A stretch of 64,000 nucleotides of DNA from Trichostrongylus colubriformis. Lineage: Eukaryota; Nematoda; Chromadorea; Rhabditida; Trichostrongylidae. Numbering within the stretch: the first letter of the stretch is position 1; the number at the start of each line of letters is the position of its first letter. The stretch spans positions 49,584,591 to 49,648,590 of the forward strand of contig OZ022258.1 in assembly GCA_963978905.1 (NCBI GenBank), in the 5' to 3' direction. A program made the translations under genes and the position numbers. A model generated the notes under the pieces. The model was not told where the DNA came from. It saw nothing but the letters and a program-made list of their open reading frames with translations, and made no database searches. This document shows, piece by piece, positions 10,600 through 19,479 of this stretch.

Positions 10600-12072
10600 G
10601 CTTTTGTTGATAGTCAAATTTTTGATAAAAAAATTAGTTTTGTTCATTTTTCCCCGGAAGTATCAGTTTTTACGGGGTCTGTTGTTGCCCAAGATAACGT
10701 AAGATATTATTATATATGTATGGAAATTTTGAGGTGTTACACGTTCTACCTCAAAATAAGGCATAAAAATATTTTTTAGATGCCTGGCATTAACACAACA
10801 AATTAATACTAGCGCAAGCGTATATGTTTCAAATTCCGAGCTTACGACGTTTGCCGGAAATCGGGAGCCTAATGGGCGGAGTGATCTCAGCTCCCACAAA
10901 AATGTGGATCGGGAAGCTGCGATAATTGCATCCACATCTAAGATGGAACCTCCCTTCGGTTTCTTAAATTAACTAGAGTTCACAATGAAAGGCTATGCTA
11001 ATTTTCTCAAACAGCGCCTCTCAGCGAGTATATGACGAGAACAGTTGTCAGTAGACAGGGAACGGCTTTACGAGAGATTCCATGTTCCTGGATACTTTTT
11101 CATGCTACATGAATGAAGAACACATCAGCCACCATCGTAATTTCTCGCTGCAACAAGCAACAATCCCAGCAACCAATGTTATTCTGCTCATTGCATGTCT
11201 CAGATGAATTATGTGGGTCATGTCGTATGGGCGTACAAACAACTCAAAAAGTTCCTTAATTGTTTTCAACGATTTTTGCGGTTTACCATTGCAGTAGAAT
11301 TCTGCCCGGCTATTTTCGAACTAGCCTTCGCGGTACGTTTTGCTTCTGTCAATTTCAAATTTTTTAATGATCAGAAGTTACAGTAATCTGTAGTTCCCAT
11401 ATACTAGCTTAACAAACGATACCAAACCACGAATCTCCAATTGATATTCATTCAAGACGGAATGCGCAAACACATACTTCACTGATAGTTTCAAAGCCGG
11501 CCGAAAAAAAATGTAAAAAGAGAGTTGAGACTCCCTTGTCCTCGAAATCAGGTCTGGTAAGAGGGGATGACGTGCATGTGCGGGCAATTCACTTTGGGAA
11601 AAAAGCAGTAGACATTTTCACCTGAGTAAAAACATTTATTCTCGATACTTGCAGTAATTAACTTCCTTTCAGTTTATGCATTCTACCAGGTTACTTCCTG
11701 AAAACAGTACCCGTTCCTGTAAATGATGAAAGAACAAACAACTCAATTATTTTAATTCTATAAATCCAGCCATATTATATATTTATTTTTCACATATCTT
11801 AAAGGCACAGCCCACGATAATTTTCGTGTCTCGTCGCGCTCCATAGAGGCTCTCGGTGTGATGGAGAACACAAGCGTGAAGAAAAAATCGAGAAAATTCT
11901 CCCAAAACCTGAAAATAGGGTGTTCGTAATGCTTTACTTCGACGAGTTTGCAGCCTTGAAGCAAGCATTTCGGCAAGATTTCACGTGATAATATCATTCG
12001 ATAAGGTTGCTTCTACTATAGGAATTTCCCCAATCCTATCCTATCGCAGTCGATATCATGCCTCTAATCCTT
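10600..12072. other. Intergenic or long-intron stretch
   Basis: If the 16750 exon belongs to the 10292 gene, this is the start of its ~6.4-kb intron. A solitary TTAAAGGCACAGCCCACG end near 11796 resembles the TTAA foldback termini, but no partner end was found. Short frames here have no family resemblance. Confidence 0.4.
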
Positions 12073-12075
12073 GTA

Positions 12076-12191
12076 CAGTCCATTTCCCGACGGCTGGCAG
12101 AGGGAAGCCTACGGACTTGGATCGATCTCTCTCACCCCGCCACACACCCTGTCTGTAGGCCATGCCCTTCCAGCCTTCGGGAACTGGACTG
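12076..12191. mobile_element. Short TA-flanked foldback MITE, copy 1 (~116 bp)
   Basis: CAGTCCATTTCCCGACGGCT at the left is mirrored by the right end, which finishes GGGAACTGGACTG. TA flanks both sides. A GCCTACGGAC / GTCTGTAGGC inner pair is shared with the copy at 39749-39912. Noncoding. Confidence 0.75.
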
Positions 12192-12430
12192 TACTAGGTG
12201 CCACCGCTGCCTCACTGTCCAAATCATAGATGGGTGTAGGCCATCATGAGTGGTCGCCATCTGACGTACGGGTTCTTTACGCGTTTAGCACTCACACGCT
12301 GATGGTACACGCTTTGCCGTTGTGGAAGGGTCTATCTACTCGTTTATGAAACCGAGATACTCCTTTTATCGTAAAGTGTGCTTTTAATCTTCAACCCTGG
12401 TCTTTATTCCAACATAAGCGGGTCAACTGC

Positions 12431-13027
12431 TTACAACACACACACGGGAGTTGTTAGCTGAAATTTCGAAATCATTAATAAATCAATTGTTTCGCGAAGG
12501 AAACCCATCCATGGGCGATCTGACCTCACACCGCTCGTCCGAACTCGCGCCACATATCCTAGTAAGGGCGATTGAAAGTGGATAAGTCGTTGGTAGAGGC
12601 ATGGGATTATTGCATATCGTCTTGACATGATGTAAAGTGCACTGTACGACAGCTGTTTTGCAACTTCTGGTTTTGATATAGAGACAGTTTTTTTATCTGT
12701 GACAAGCAACAGTTCAAGTTTTGACGCCGTGTCCGTATTGCTATCAGCGGGCACCAAGGTCGTACCAACGTAAAAACTGTTACGTACTTGAAGGTGCACA
12801 TGTTCCAGACAGTGTTTCATCCGTATAACCCACTTCTCAACGATAACATGGAACGGTCTATCGATGACACACATGAATGCATACGGATCGGTTTTTTCAC
12901 TAGATCGAGTTTTGTCTTGAACATCTTCGAGACGTACACTGGGTCGACATTTCCACATTTGGGACAATGCTGATGGACTGATGCGAAATGGGGCACTTCC
13001 TACTGATGAGAACTTGCCCATCGCCAA
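12431..13027 (-). CDS. Unresolved 198-codon open frame
   Basis: The second-longest uninterrupted frame in the window, beginning MAMGKFSSVGSAPFRISPSA. Codon use looks smooth, but no domain, signal peptide or membrane segment is recognised. Another minus frame in the same DNA reads CPKCGNVDPVYVSKMFKTKL, a zinc-ribbon-like start, so even the correct frame is uncertain. An open frame of this length could arise once by chance in a window this size at this base composition. No splice-leader acceptor is obvious at the ATG. I list it as hypothetical only. Confidence 0.25.
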   Translation of the reverse strand: MAMGKFSSVGSAPFRISPSALSQMWKCRPSVRLEDVQDKTRSSEKTDPYAFMCVIDRPFHVIVEKWVIRMKHCLEHVHLQVRNSFYVGTTLVPADSNTDTASKLELLLVTDKKTVSISKPEVAKQLSYSALYIMSRRYAIIPCLYQRLIHFQSPLLGYVARVRTSGVRSDRPWMGFLRETIDLLMISKFQLTTPVCVL

Positions 13028-13870
13028 ATATAGGTTTTGGGTAACCTATTGGATAGCAGCTCGGCTCAGGTATAGCTCGTGTTTCACACCAGTGTGAGAT
13101 CGCTCTACAACTTTAACTTCAATAAGTTCACTCCTCAAAGGAATCGTCCACAGAGTTAATAGGCTCGTGGCCGAGGGGCGGGACTCCGAATGGGTGCTTC
13201 TCCGTCGTCCACCATGGTCGGAGTTGGGCGAGGGACTATTTACGTAGTTTTTTGTTACCACTATGCGTCCCGACAGGGGCGGACGATGGAGGTGGCACCT
13301 ACTTGAGAGTCCGGCCCCGCCGAAGATCCTGGACGCTCGTGGACTTTCCTTTAACTCCTTTACCTTTCCTTTGATTCCTTTAACTAGCAGACATGCACCC
13401 TCATTACGGGGTCGGCGACATCATGAAAGGCACTGAAACTAATCAAAATCGGACGAGAAAACTGGCCACACATTTATCTCATGAATGGGCACTGAAAGCG
13501 AAGGCAACCACGTGTTCTCCACCCATGCCACCACCTTCTTCCTGACCTTTTTTGCCTAGTTCTGTCGCACAATGCCTCCATGACACCTCGCCCGGACTAG
13601 CTAAAGGGGACGCCATGGAGATCCTCACTCGGGAGTATATCAAGCGAATTTTCCCTCCTTACTTGCTAGTCCTCCAGCACTTCTGTTTTCATCTCTGAAC
13701 ACGGTATTCAACCTGAGCTTGTTTTCAAAGTGTGTTTTCAAAGGGAGATGTTGAGTTAAAAAAATGACAAGTGAAGATTCATTGAGATGCTCTTGTGACG
13801 TTAAAATACAAGAGCAAAAGTATGAAGGGACATCTCTTTCAGTTTTTGGAATTTTAAATTTCTCATTGCT

Positions 13871-14138
13871 GAGGTGGTTAGGTGGCGTGCTATCCCATAT
13901 TGATGGTGCTTGGATCGAAACAACGCCTGTCGAGGCCCTTGCATCCTTCCGAGTAGGTGAATTGGTACCAGACTTCTCTGAAAGGATGGATAAATGCACA
14001 GACTTGTGCATCAGCTGCCCGCGTAAATAATTGTGTAGGCGAAATCGCATTCACCCATCACCACGATTCTCAACGGAATTAGAATGCGCGGCGCATCTCT
14101 GCAAAGAATTGATTAACGCAAAGAACTTTATCCCTTTT
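13871..14138 (+). mobile_element. tRNA-derived SINE-like repeat
   Basis: The head resembles a tRNA: an A-box-like GTGGTTAGGTGGCG segment and, at 13912-13921, a B-box-like GGATCGAAAC. The body has the family words GTAGGTGAATTGGTACCAGA and GAATGCGCGGCGCATC, and the tail reads GATTAACGCAAAGAAC. The same order occurs near 19.2, 25.4, 33.2, 55.0, 57.5 and 61.1 kb and reversed at 26.6 kb. Open frames across it, such as 13764-14030, are repeat-derived. Confidence 0.75.
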
Positions 14139-14139
14139 A

Positions 14140-15285
14140 TCCTTCATCATTTTCGTGTAAGAGCGCGCTGTTTGCATTTGCAAGACGAACGACCTCTGCT
14201 GGCGGTGATGAAGGTCGAAATCTATAAAAAATCTCTCGATTGGTTTTTTTTGAGTGGGTCTGTCTTGAGCTGAGAATTTTTTAGTCGCGGTGTCAGCTCG
14301 TGAATTGACCTTCAGTGGAAGTTATGCTCGGAATTACTGTGGCCTGGAACCGTTTCCTAGAAAAACTGCACAGCTACCTTTAGCATTGGGATAAATCTGA
14401 ACTGACAAGGACTTTTTTGAAATTAGTTAATTCTGCTCTTAAAGGCACATAAAACTTTGGATTTCTGGAAGGGGGAAGCAAGTTACAATAATGAATGCGG
14501 TTAACTCTGAGATGTGTATGGCAATTCTCGTTGGAAGGGGTGCTTCAAGTTGTTTTCATATGTGCGTCAGATTGTGAACCCATCGCTACTGCCACAGTCG
14601 TGGCCTTTCGAGATCAAGCGAGCTTAAGGAGGGGGTTCTGTGCTTTTTTATTAGCTGGCCACTTTAGTTCATTTTTTCTCTACTCCAGCATGTGTGGGAC
14701 CTCTGCTCTCACTTTCATTATAAGACGAATTATCCATGTGGCGCCTTTAAAGGCACTAAACGCAATAATTTGTTTGCACATACAGGACATACGGTACCGG
14801 TCAAGTATATACGCTTTCGGATGATAAGCATAACCCTGGTCGACGTTCAATTGTCATTCAATTTTTTTCTGTTCTGAGCACAACTGGTACCCAACGAACA
14901 AAGCATATCAGCAGAGGGGGGTGTAGGATGAAGGGCGAAAATTTAACTGAAAACTCTGAGAATGACCAAGTACGTGCCTCTGTTCTGTCATGATTCCAAA
15001 TGACATGTAAAAGTCCTAGCGTTATTCCGTGTTATTTTCTGCACACGTGCTCGTTTCGATAAGATAAGCTCTCTATTGCCAATTGAATTTTCAAAGGTTA
15101 GGTCATTTCCAGAGTTTCAGTTAGATAGATTTCTCTATTTTCACTTTGCACCCTACCCAGCTGAGATACTTTGCTTCAATGAGTACCAATTATCTCCGAA
15201 ACAAAAAAGAAACTGAATGTGAAATGTAAACATCGACCAAAGTTATGGTCAGAATCCAAAATCGCATATAGTTTTGACCGCTCTG
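14140..15285. other. Noncoding stretch
   Basis: Contains TTAAAGGCACATAAAAC near 14437 and CCTTTAAAGGCAC near 14744, possible ends of a decayed TTAA-type element. They do not form a clean inverted pair. No gene is recognised. Confidence 0.4.
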
Positions 15286-15287
15286 TA

Positions 15288-16045
15288 CAGGGGGTGCCAA
15301 AAAAGAGTAAATTAATTCTTATCCACTTTCAACCCTACTTTAGTCGAACTTCAGCAAATTCCGACCAGGTATTTTCATCTCTGAAGTAAAGAGCAGACCT
15401 CGCTCTGTCGCTATTCCCCGTACCAGCCTTCTGCAAGAACAGGAACGGGAGCTTATTCTGAGTGAACAAGATGTGTCACCTCAACTGAGCAAAATCCGAA
15501 CTTTCGTCGCCCTCGCTCTCAAAATTGCTAAGGCCCGTTCACTCTGGGTACCTAAGAGGATACATATTGGGTGATGTTTCTGAACATTCCGTTTTTTTAC
15601 GGGTTCCCAGCGCCCTTCGTTTCCAAGAACCAGAACGTGCCATTACCACTGAAACCCTTCCGGAGGCAGGTGTTCGAGGCATGAAAAATGGTACTTCCGA
15701 TCACAGCAGCGTCATCTAACCTAAGCAGCAAGGGCTTTGTGACTCCTATGAACTGAATGGTGAAACCTTAGGAAGCGTCCCACGAGAAACGTGCCACTGT
15801 AGATGGCTCTGTTGTTTTGGGCTGATCGTAAAGTCGTAGGTGTTCTAGGCCCGACTGTGCCGACTGAAGGCTCCATATTTTCATGGTGGTGAAAGTACTG
15901 AGCCACAGCTTGTTCCTGCCTTTATTGGAACATTCCAGAGATATTTTGCCTCAACACTCTTATCTCTTTCTTTACTTTACCTTTTTTACAGTTGGTCGGA
16001 TGTGAGCCGTGAGCAAAATTACTCTTTTTTATTTGGCACCCCCTG
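15288..16045. mobile_element. Decayed Tc1-like transposon, copy B (758 bp)
   Basis: It begins CAGGGGGTGCCAAAAAAGAG and ends with the inverse (TTTGGCACCCCCTG), flanked by TA on both sides (15286-15287 and 16046-16047). Internal plus-strand text reads LLQEQERELILSEQDVSPQL followed by SKIRTFVALAL. It matches reversed sequence in copy A at 6019, so this copy lies in the opposite orientation. Stops and frameshifts break the frame and no DDE/D residues can be placed. It is a relic of about 760 bp, shorter than typical autonomous Tc1 elements. Confidence 0.8.
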
Positions 16046-16242
16046 TATGTACATATGTATGTAGAGCGTAAAAGAAATATATCTGAAGAAGTGTTTGATG
16101 TAATTTTTTTTCTTGAGGAGACGACAGAGGAACTACAGAATGCTCTACTGTCATCTCCTAACTATAGGGTGCATCAAATTATGATTCCATCAGATTAAGA
16201 ACCCATCGCAACTACGTTACTATCGGTCATACTGTCATACAG

Positions 16243-16455
16243 TCCCACATTTGACAGACACACCATTAAATTGCTTCTTAATCGGCAGGGTCGCCACCAT
16301 TAAAGCACGGGTGGAGGCCGATTGGTCGAATTTCCGCACGGCCGCCCGCGGCGAGTGCGAGGCCGTAAAGCGAAAATCAGACCAATCGGCCCTCACCCTT
16401 GAACCACCATTGAACCCCACTCCACAATTAAACCAGTCAATCGTCAAACAGTCAA
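16243..16455. repeat. Imperfect inverted repeat (CCGATTGGTC family)
   Basis: A GC-rich centre (GGCCGCCCGCGGCGAG, about 16340-16356) is flanked by mirrored GGCCGATTGGTCGAATTTCC and its imperfect inverse, then by TTTGACAGAC / GTCAATCGTCAAA outer parts. The same CGATTGGTC...TTTTCGCTTT words form the arms of the 45.8-46.2 kb foldback. A small frame on each strand is just the mirrored repeat. Confidence 0.65.
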
Positions 16456-16749
16456 TCGCCTTCTATCGGCGATTTTGGGTCATATGTTTACATGTTATAT
16501 ATCCGGGGCTGGACGGAGTGTATACTTGGCGCTGGACCCATCTGCATTAATAGAACATTCATTGTCCCATGTTGGCCTCAAAGCAGGGATAAAAGCACGC
16601 AATATTGCAATAGAAATTGAAAGCATGGCTTATCCTAGAATATTTACTGGTCATCACAATTTCAGTCCTAAATTTGTATCTTAGAACATTGTCATTTTTC
16701 TTTTTACTTGCTTGGTAACCCTAATTGAAGTGAGAATGTCATTTTCCAG

Positions 16750-16875
16750 GCAAGGACTGTGTATGAGGAATGCATACGCCAATGTGCAAATCCATGTGGT
16801 GAAAACTGCGACAACGTGCAGGTCTATCACAAATGCCTGAAACGAATCTGTGGAAAATTAAAGTTCCTGATCTGA
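16750..16875 (+). CDS. Terminal exon encoding a six-Cys secreted peptide
   Basis: The acceptor TTTTCCAG ends at 16749. The exon then reads in phase 0 for 41 codons to TGA: ARTVYEECIRQCANPCGENC, then DNVQVYHKCLKRICGKLKFL and Ile. The Cys pattern is C-x3-C-x3-C-x3-C-x8-C-x4-C, consistent with three disulphides in an extracellular peptide, with a basic C-terminus. An AATAAA lies 54 bases past the stop. The exon needs an upstream leader. The 10292-10363 signal exon is on the same strand and exactly in phase, giving a 65-residue precursor, but the intron would be 6386 nt and would skip the 10516 exon. A separate undetected first exon is the alternative. The family is unknown to me; a defensin- or toxin-like fold is possible only by general Cys-rich analogy. 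Confidence 0.6.
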   Translation, partial: ARTVYEECIRQCANPCGENCDNVQVYHKCLKRICGKLKFLI

Positions 16876-16929
16876 AAATGCTTTCACCATGAATTGATCT
16901 CTGTTGCACGCATATGTATATATTTTCCG

Positions 16930-16935
16930 AATAAA
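16930..16935 (+). terminator. Polyadenylation signal AATAAA
   Basis: A canonical hexamer 54 bases downstream of the TGA of the six-Cys exon, inside an AT-rich tract. It supports that exon being a genuine 3' end. Confidence 0.7.
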
Positions 16936-16975
16936 ATAATCCAGCTGTTTTCCTATACTGTTTCATGGATATTTA

Positions 16976-18333
16976 TTCGGGCTTTCTGAGAATAGCCAGC
17001 GAACTATGGGAGGCCAGACCCCCGCCGGTATTTGTGATTATCGGTTATCTTTGATAAGATTCAACCAATGTAAGCGGATCCAGTACTTTGATAAGATCTT
17101 TTTGTTATTGGTGTAGCGCAGCTCTGCTAAAAAGCTGTTTTTCGAGGCAAAATTTGGAGTAAACAGAAAATGAGAGCTGATAAAACGAAAAAAAAAGAAC
17201 CAGAGTTCTCTATAAATGAAGATATAAGTTCAGAAAACATATAAGCTCAGAAATCTGTGATTGAACTTTTGCAAAAAAAGAGTGTCTCACAGTCTACCGC
17301 TCGTTGAAAAAAAATGCGGCTCCAGTCTTTACCCCAATCCACGATCCCTGCCAGCTGCCAGCACCGCACCTCTGGGCGAGTTGCTGCCAGGGAGGGGCAA
17401 CGTTTACGGCTGGTTGGCATAGTCTCTCCCCGTCTGCGTTACCGCTCAGCGACTAAGTGATACAGAGAAGGCGAACAAAAAAGTGGAAAAGGTCCTACTT
17501 AACGGATGGACCAGCTCATTTCGTTTTTTCTCCGATGTTATTCTACTCAGCACTACGACTTTCCTACATATTCCCCAGTTACTGCACAATCTGCTAAATC
17601 ACCCTAGCAGAGTCTTTCTGACTGAATATCGCTTCGCCCACTTGACTATAGAGAAACCCAAATAAAAGCCATGAGCTCGCACTTCAGGCGCTGCTGTTGC
17701 GATGGATTATTTGTATGTGAGGGACCTCAACAAATCCTCCATGGTGTCACAATGCTGCCCCGTGGATTCCACTCGGAATCTACTTTGTCACTCTCGAGTC
17801 GTCATCGGCTATTGCAACCGACGCACTAATGAGACGAAGACAGCAAATTATCACAAACTATCGAAAAATCTATAAAAAAACACTTTGTGGCGGTTCAAGA
17901 GTTGAGAATGGTGCGGGGCAAGGACCGTAGATCGTAAATCCCTCGATTCCCTCTGCACTACATCCAGTTTCCTCATTTTTTGTTATCTAGAATCTTCTAG
18001 TTCTTCTAATACTGGGAACACTGCAAGGTTATCTGACGATAATGCTATAATGTCCTCAATTCCAAAAAAGTTGTTTTGAATTCCTTCCCAGGAACCGTTG
18101 CACTTTCGGTCACGGCTCGTCTACTCTTGGGCATATTCTGATAAACAGAAGGTGATTCACATTTGTCAGTAACTGTGGGGCATTTCGTAACGATACAACT
18201 CGAAAAATATTGCCATAATTAAGTTCGGGATAAAATATTCTTTGGTTACGGGGTAGATAAATTTTTGATATGATATACCGACAAGTTGGCCGCTCTCTCC
18301 AGCAGAGGACCACGATCAAATACCTGGAAGCAT
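16976..18333. other. Noncoding stretch
   Basis: No coherent exon, repeat or RNA recognised. The 60-codon frame at 17483-17665 has no supporting context. Confidence 0.4.
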
Positions 18334-18336
18334 CTA

Positions 18337-19185
18337 TTAGGTTGGAACATAATTTCTGTCACACAATGACAAAAAATTTCAAATTTATTTTTCTTTATTT
18401 GTGTCTAACTTCAATCAACAAAATATGCACCATTATGATCAACAATATATTGCCAACGAATAGGGAGATTATAGATGCCTTGCTTATAGAAGTCTGGAGA
18501 TTTCTGGTCGAAGAAAGTCTGGAGGCCGATTTTGAGATCATCGTCATCTTTGAACTGCCGTCCATCGAGGAAGTGGCTCAGAGATCGGAATAGGTGGTAG
18601 TCAGTTGGGGCCATGTCCGGAGATTACGGTGGACGGGGGAGCTTCGTTTAACCAAGGTCCTGGATCCTTTGACACGCCAACTTTGCCACATGTGGGTGAG
18701 CGTTGTCGTGGAGGAAGAGGTCTTGGTCCATTTTTCCGGTAAGTTTTGCCGCTCCGGTGTCCAATTGCCTGCAGTAGAGATCGGCAGTGGCTGTCGTGAT
18801 GGTAACAGTTTCCTATTTTTTTTGAAAATTTTCAAAAAAAAAAAGTTTTTTTCTCAATGCAATTTTTTGAAATTTTTCCTGTTCCAATTTGAGCCGATCG
18901 AGCCATCGGGCTGCCGCCATATGAGAGACAGTACCTGGGTCCATCGACTGGTTAATGTTAGTGGCCTCGCATGCTGAGGAACCGAGGCGGTGTTCGTGAA
19001 TTTCGCACCTTTCGCGAAATTGCCGTAAATTCACTGCTAGTTGAAGCCGTAGAGAATATGAATGTGCTATTCAGAAGCCCTTTTCAGACGCTTCATATAC
19101 CCCTCCACTACCAAATGCTCCCGAAGCTTCCACAGTTTTCCCCAAGGAAAACAAAAAGTGTGACAGAAATTATGTTCCAACCTAA
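18337..19185 (-). mobile_element. Internally deleted mariner transposon (849 bp)
   Basis: The terminal inverted repeat TTAGGTTGGAACATAATTTC and its exact inverse close the element, with TA at 18335-18336 and 19186-19187. Transposase pieces run on the minus strand. They include an amino-terminal helix-turn-helix segment (18896-18990) and catalytic-core pieces (TADLYCRQLD, then LHDNAHPHVAKL, then MAPTDYHLFRSLSHFLDGRQ). Full mariners are ~1.3 kb, so a central part is missing. An AT-rich tract at 18805-18860 sits at the likely deletion. The TIR differs from that of the 62.9-kb copy, so these are two mariner lineages. Confidence 0.9.
18411..19034 (-). pseudogene. Broken mariner (DD34D-type) transposase
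   Basis: The minus strand carries, in order, HRLGSSACEATNINQSMDPG, a gap, LHDNAHPHVAKLACQRIQDL, a frameshift, LPRPP-stop-SPDMAPTDYHLF (TAA where Tyr is expected), and a clean C-terminus ending HNGAYFVD and a stop. The second and third catalytic Asp (in HDN and in SPDMAPTD) are recognisable. The region of the first Asp is deleted. At least one nonsense and one frameshift mutation confirm it is dead. Family knowledge: mariner transposases cut and paste at TA dinucleotides. Confidence 0.85.
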
Positions 19186-19199
19186 TATTTCCCCAACTG

Positions 19200-19471
19200 G
19201 AGGTAGTGTAATGATAGGTGCTGCACATTCCTACTCTCACGATCAGGGGATGAAATCCTGCATCGATGATCGACAGACCTTCCATCCCTCCGGATTGAGT
19301 GAATTGGTACCAGACTCGTTTGGGAGGATAGAAGCACTGACTGTACATCCCCCTCTCCCAGGCCATTGTATAGGTTAAACCGAATTCACTTGCCACCACC
19401 ATTCTGAACGGAACTGGAATGCGCGGCGCATCCCACAGAAGGGATTGATTACTGGAAAACCTTTACATTCT
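19200..19471 (+). mobile_element. tRNA-derived SINE-like repeat
   Basis: Begins GGTAGTGTAATGATAGGTGC, continues through a degenerate B box (GGGGATGAAATCC) and the family words GTGAATTGGTACCAGACTCG and GAATGCGCGGCGCATC. It starts only ~14 bp after the end of the mariner at 18337-19185. Confidence 0.75.
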
Positions 19472-19479
19472 TTAATTAA

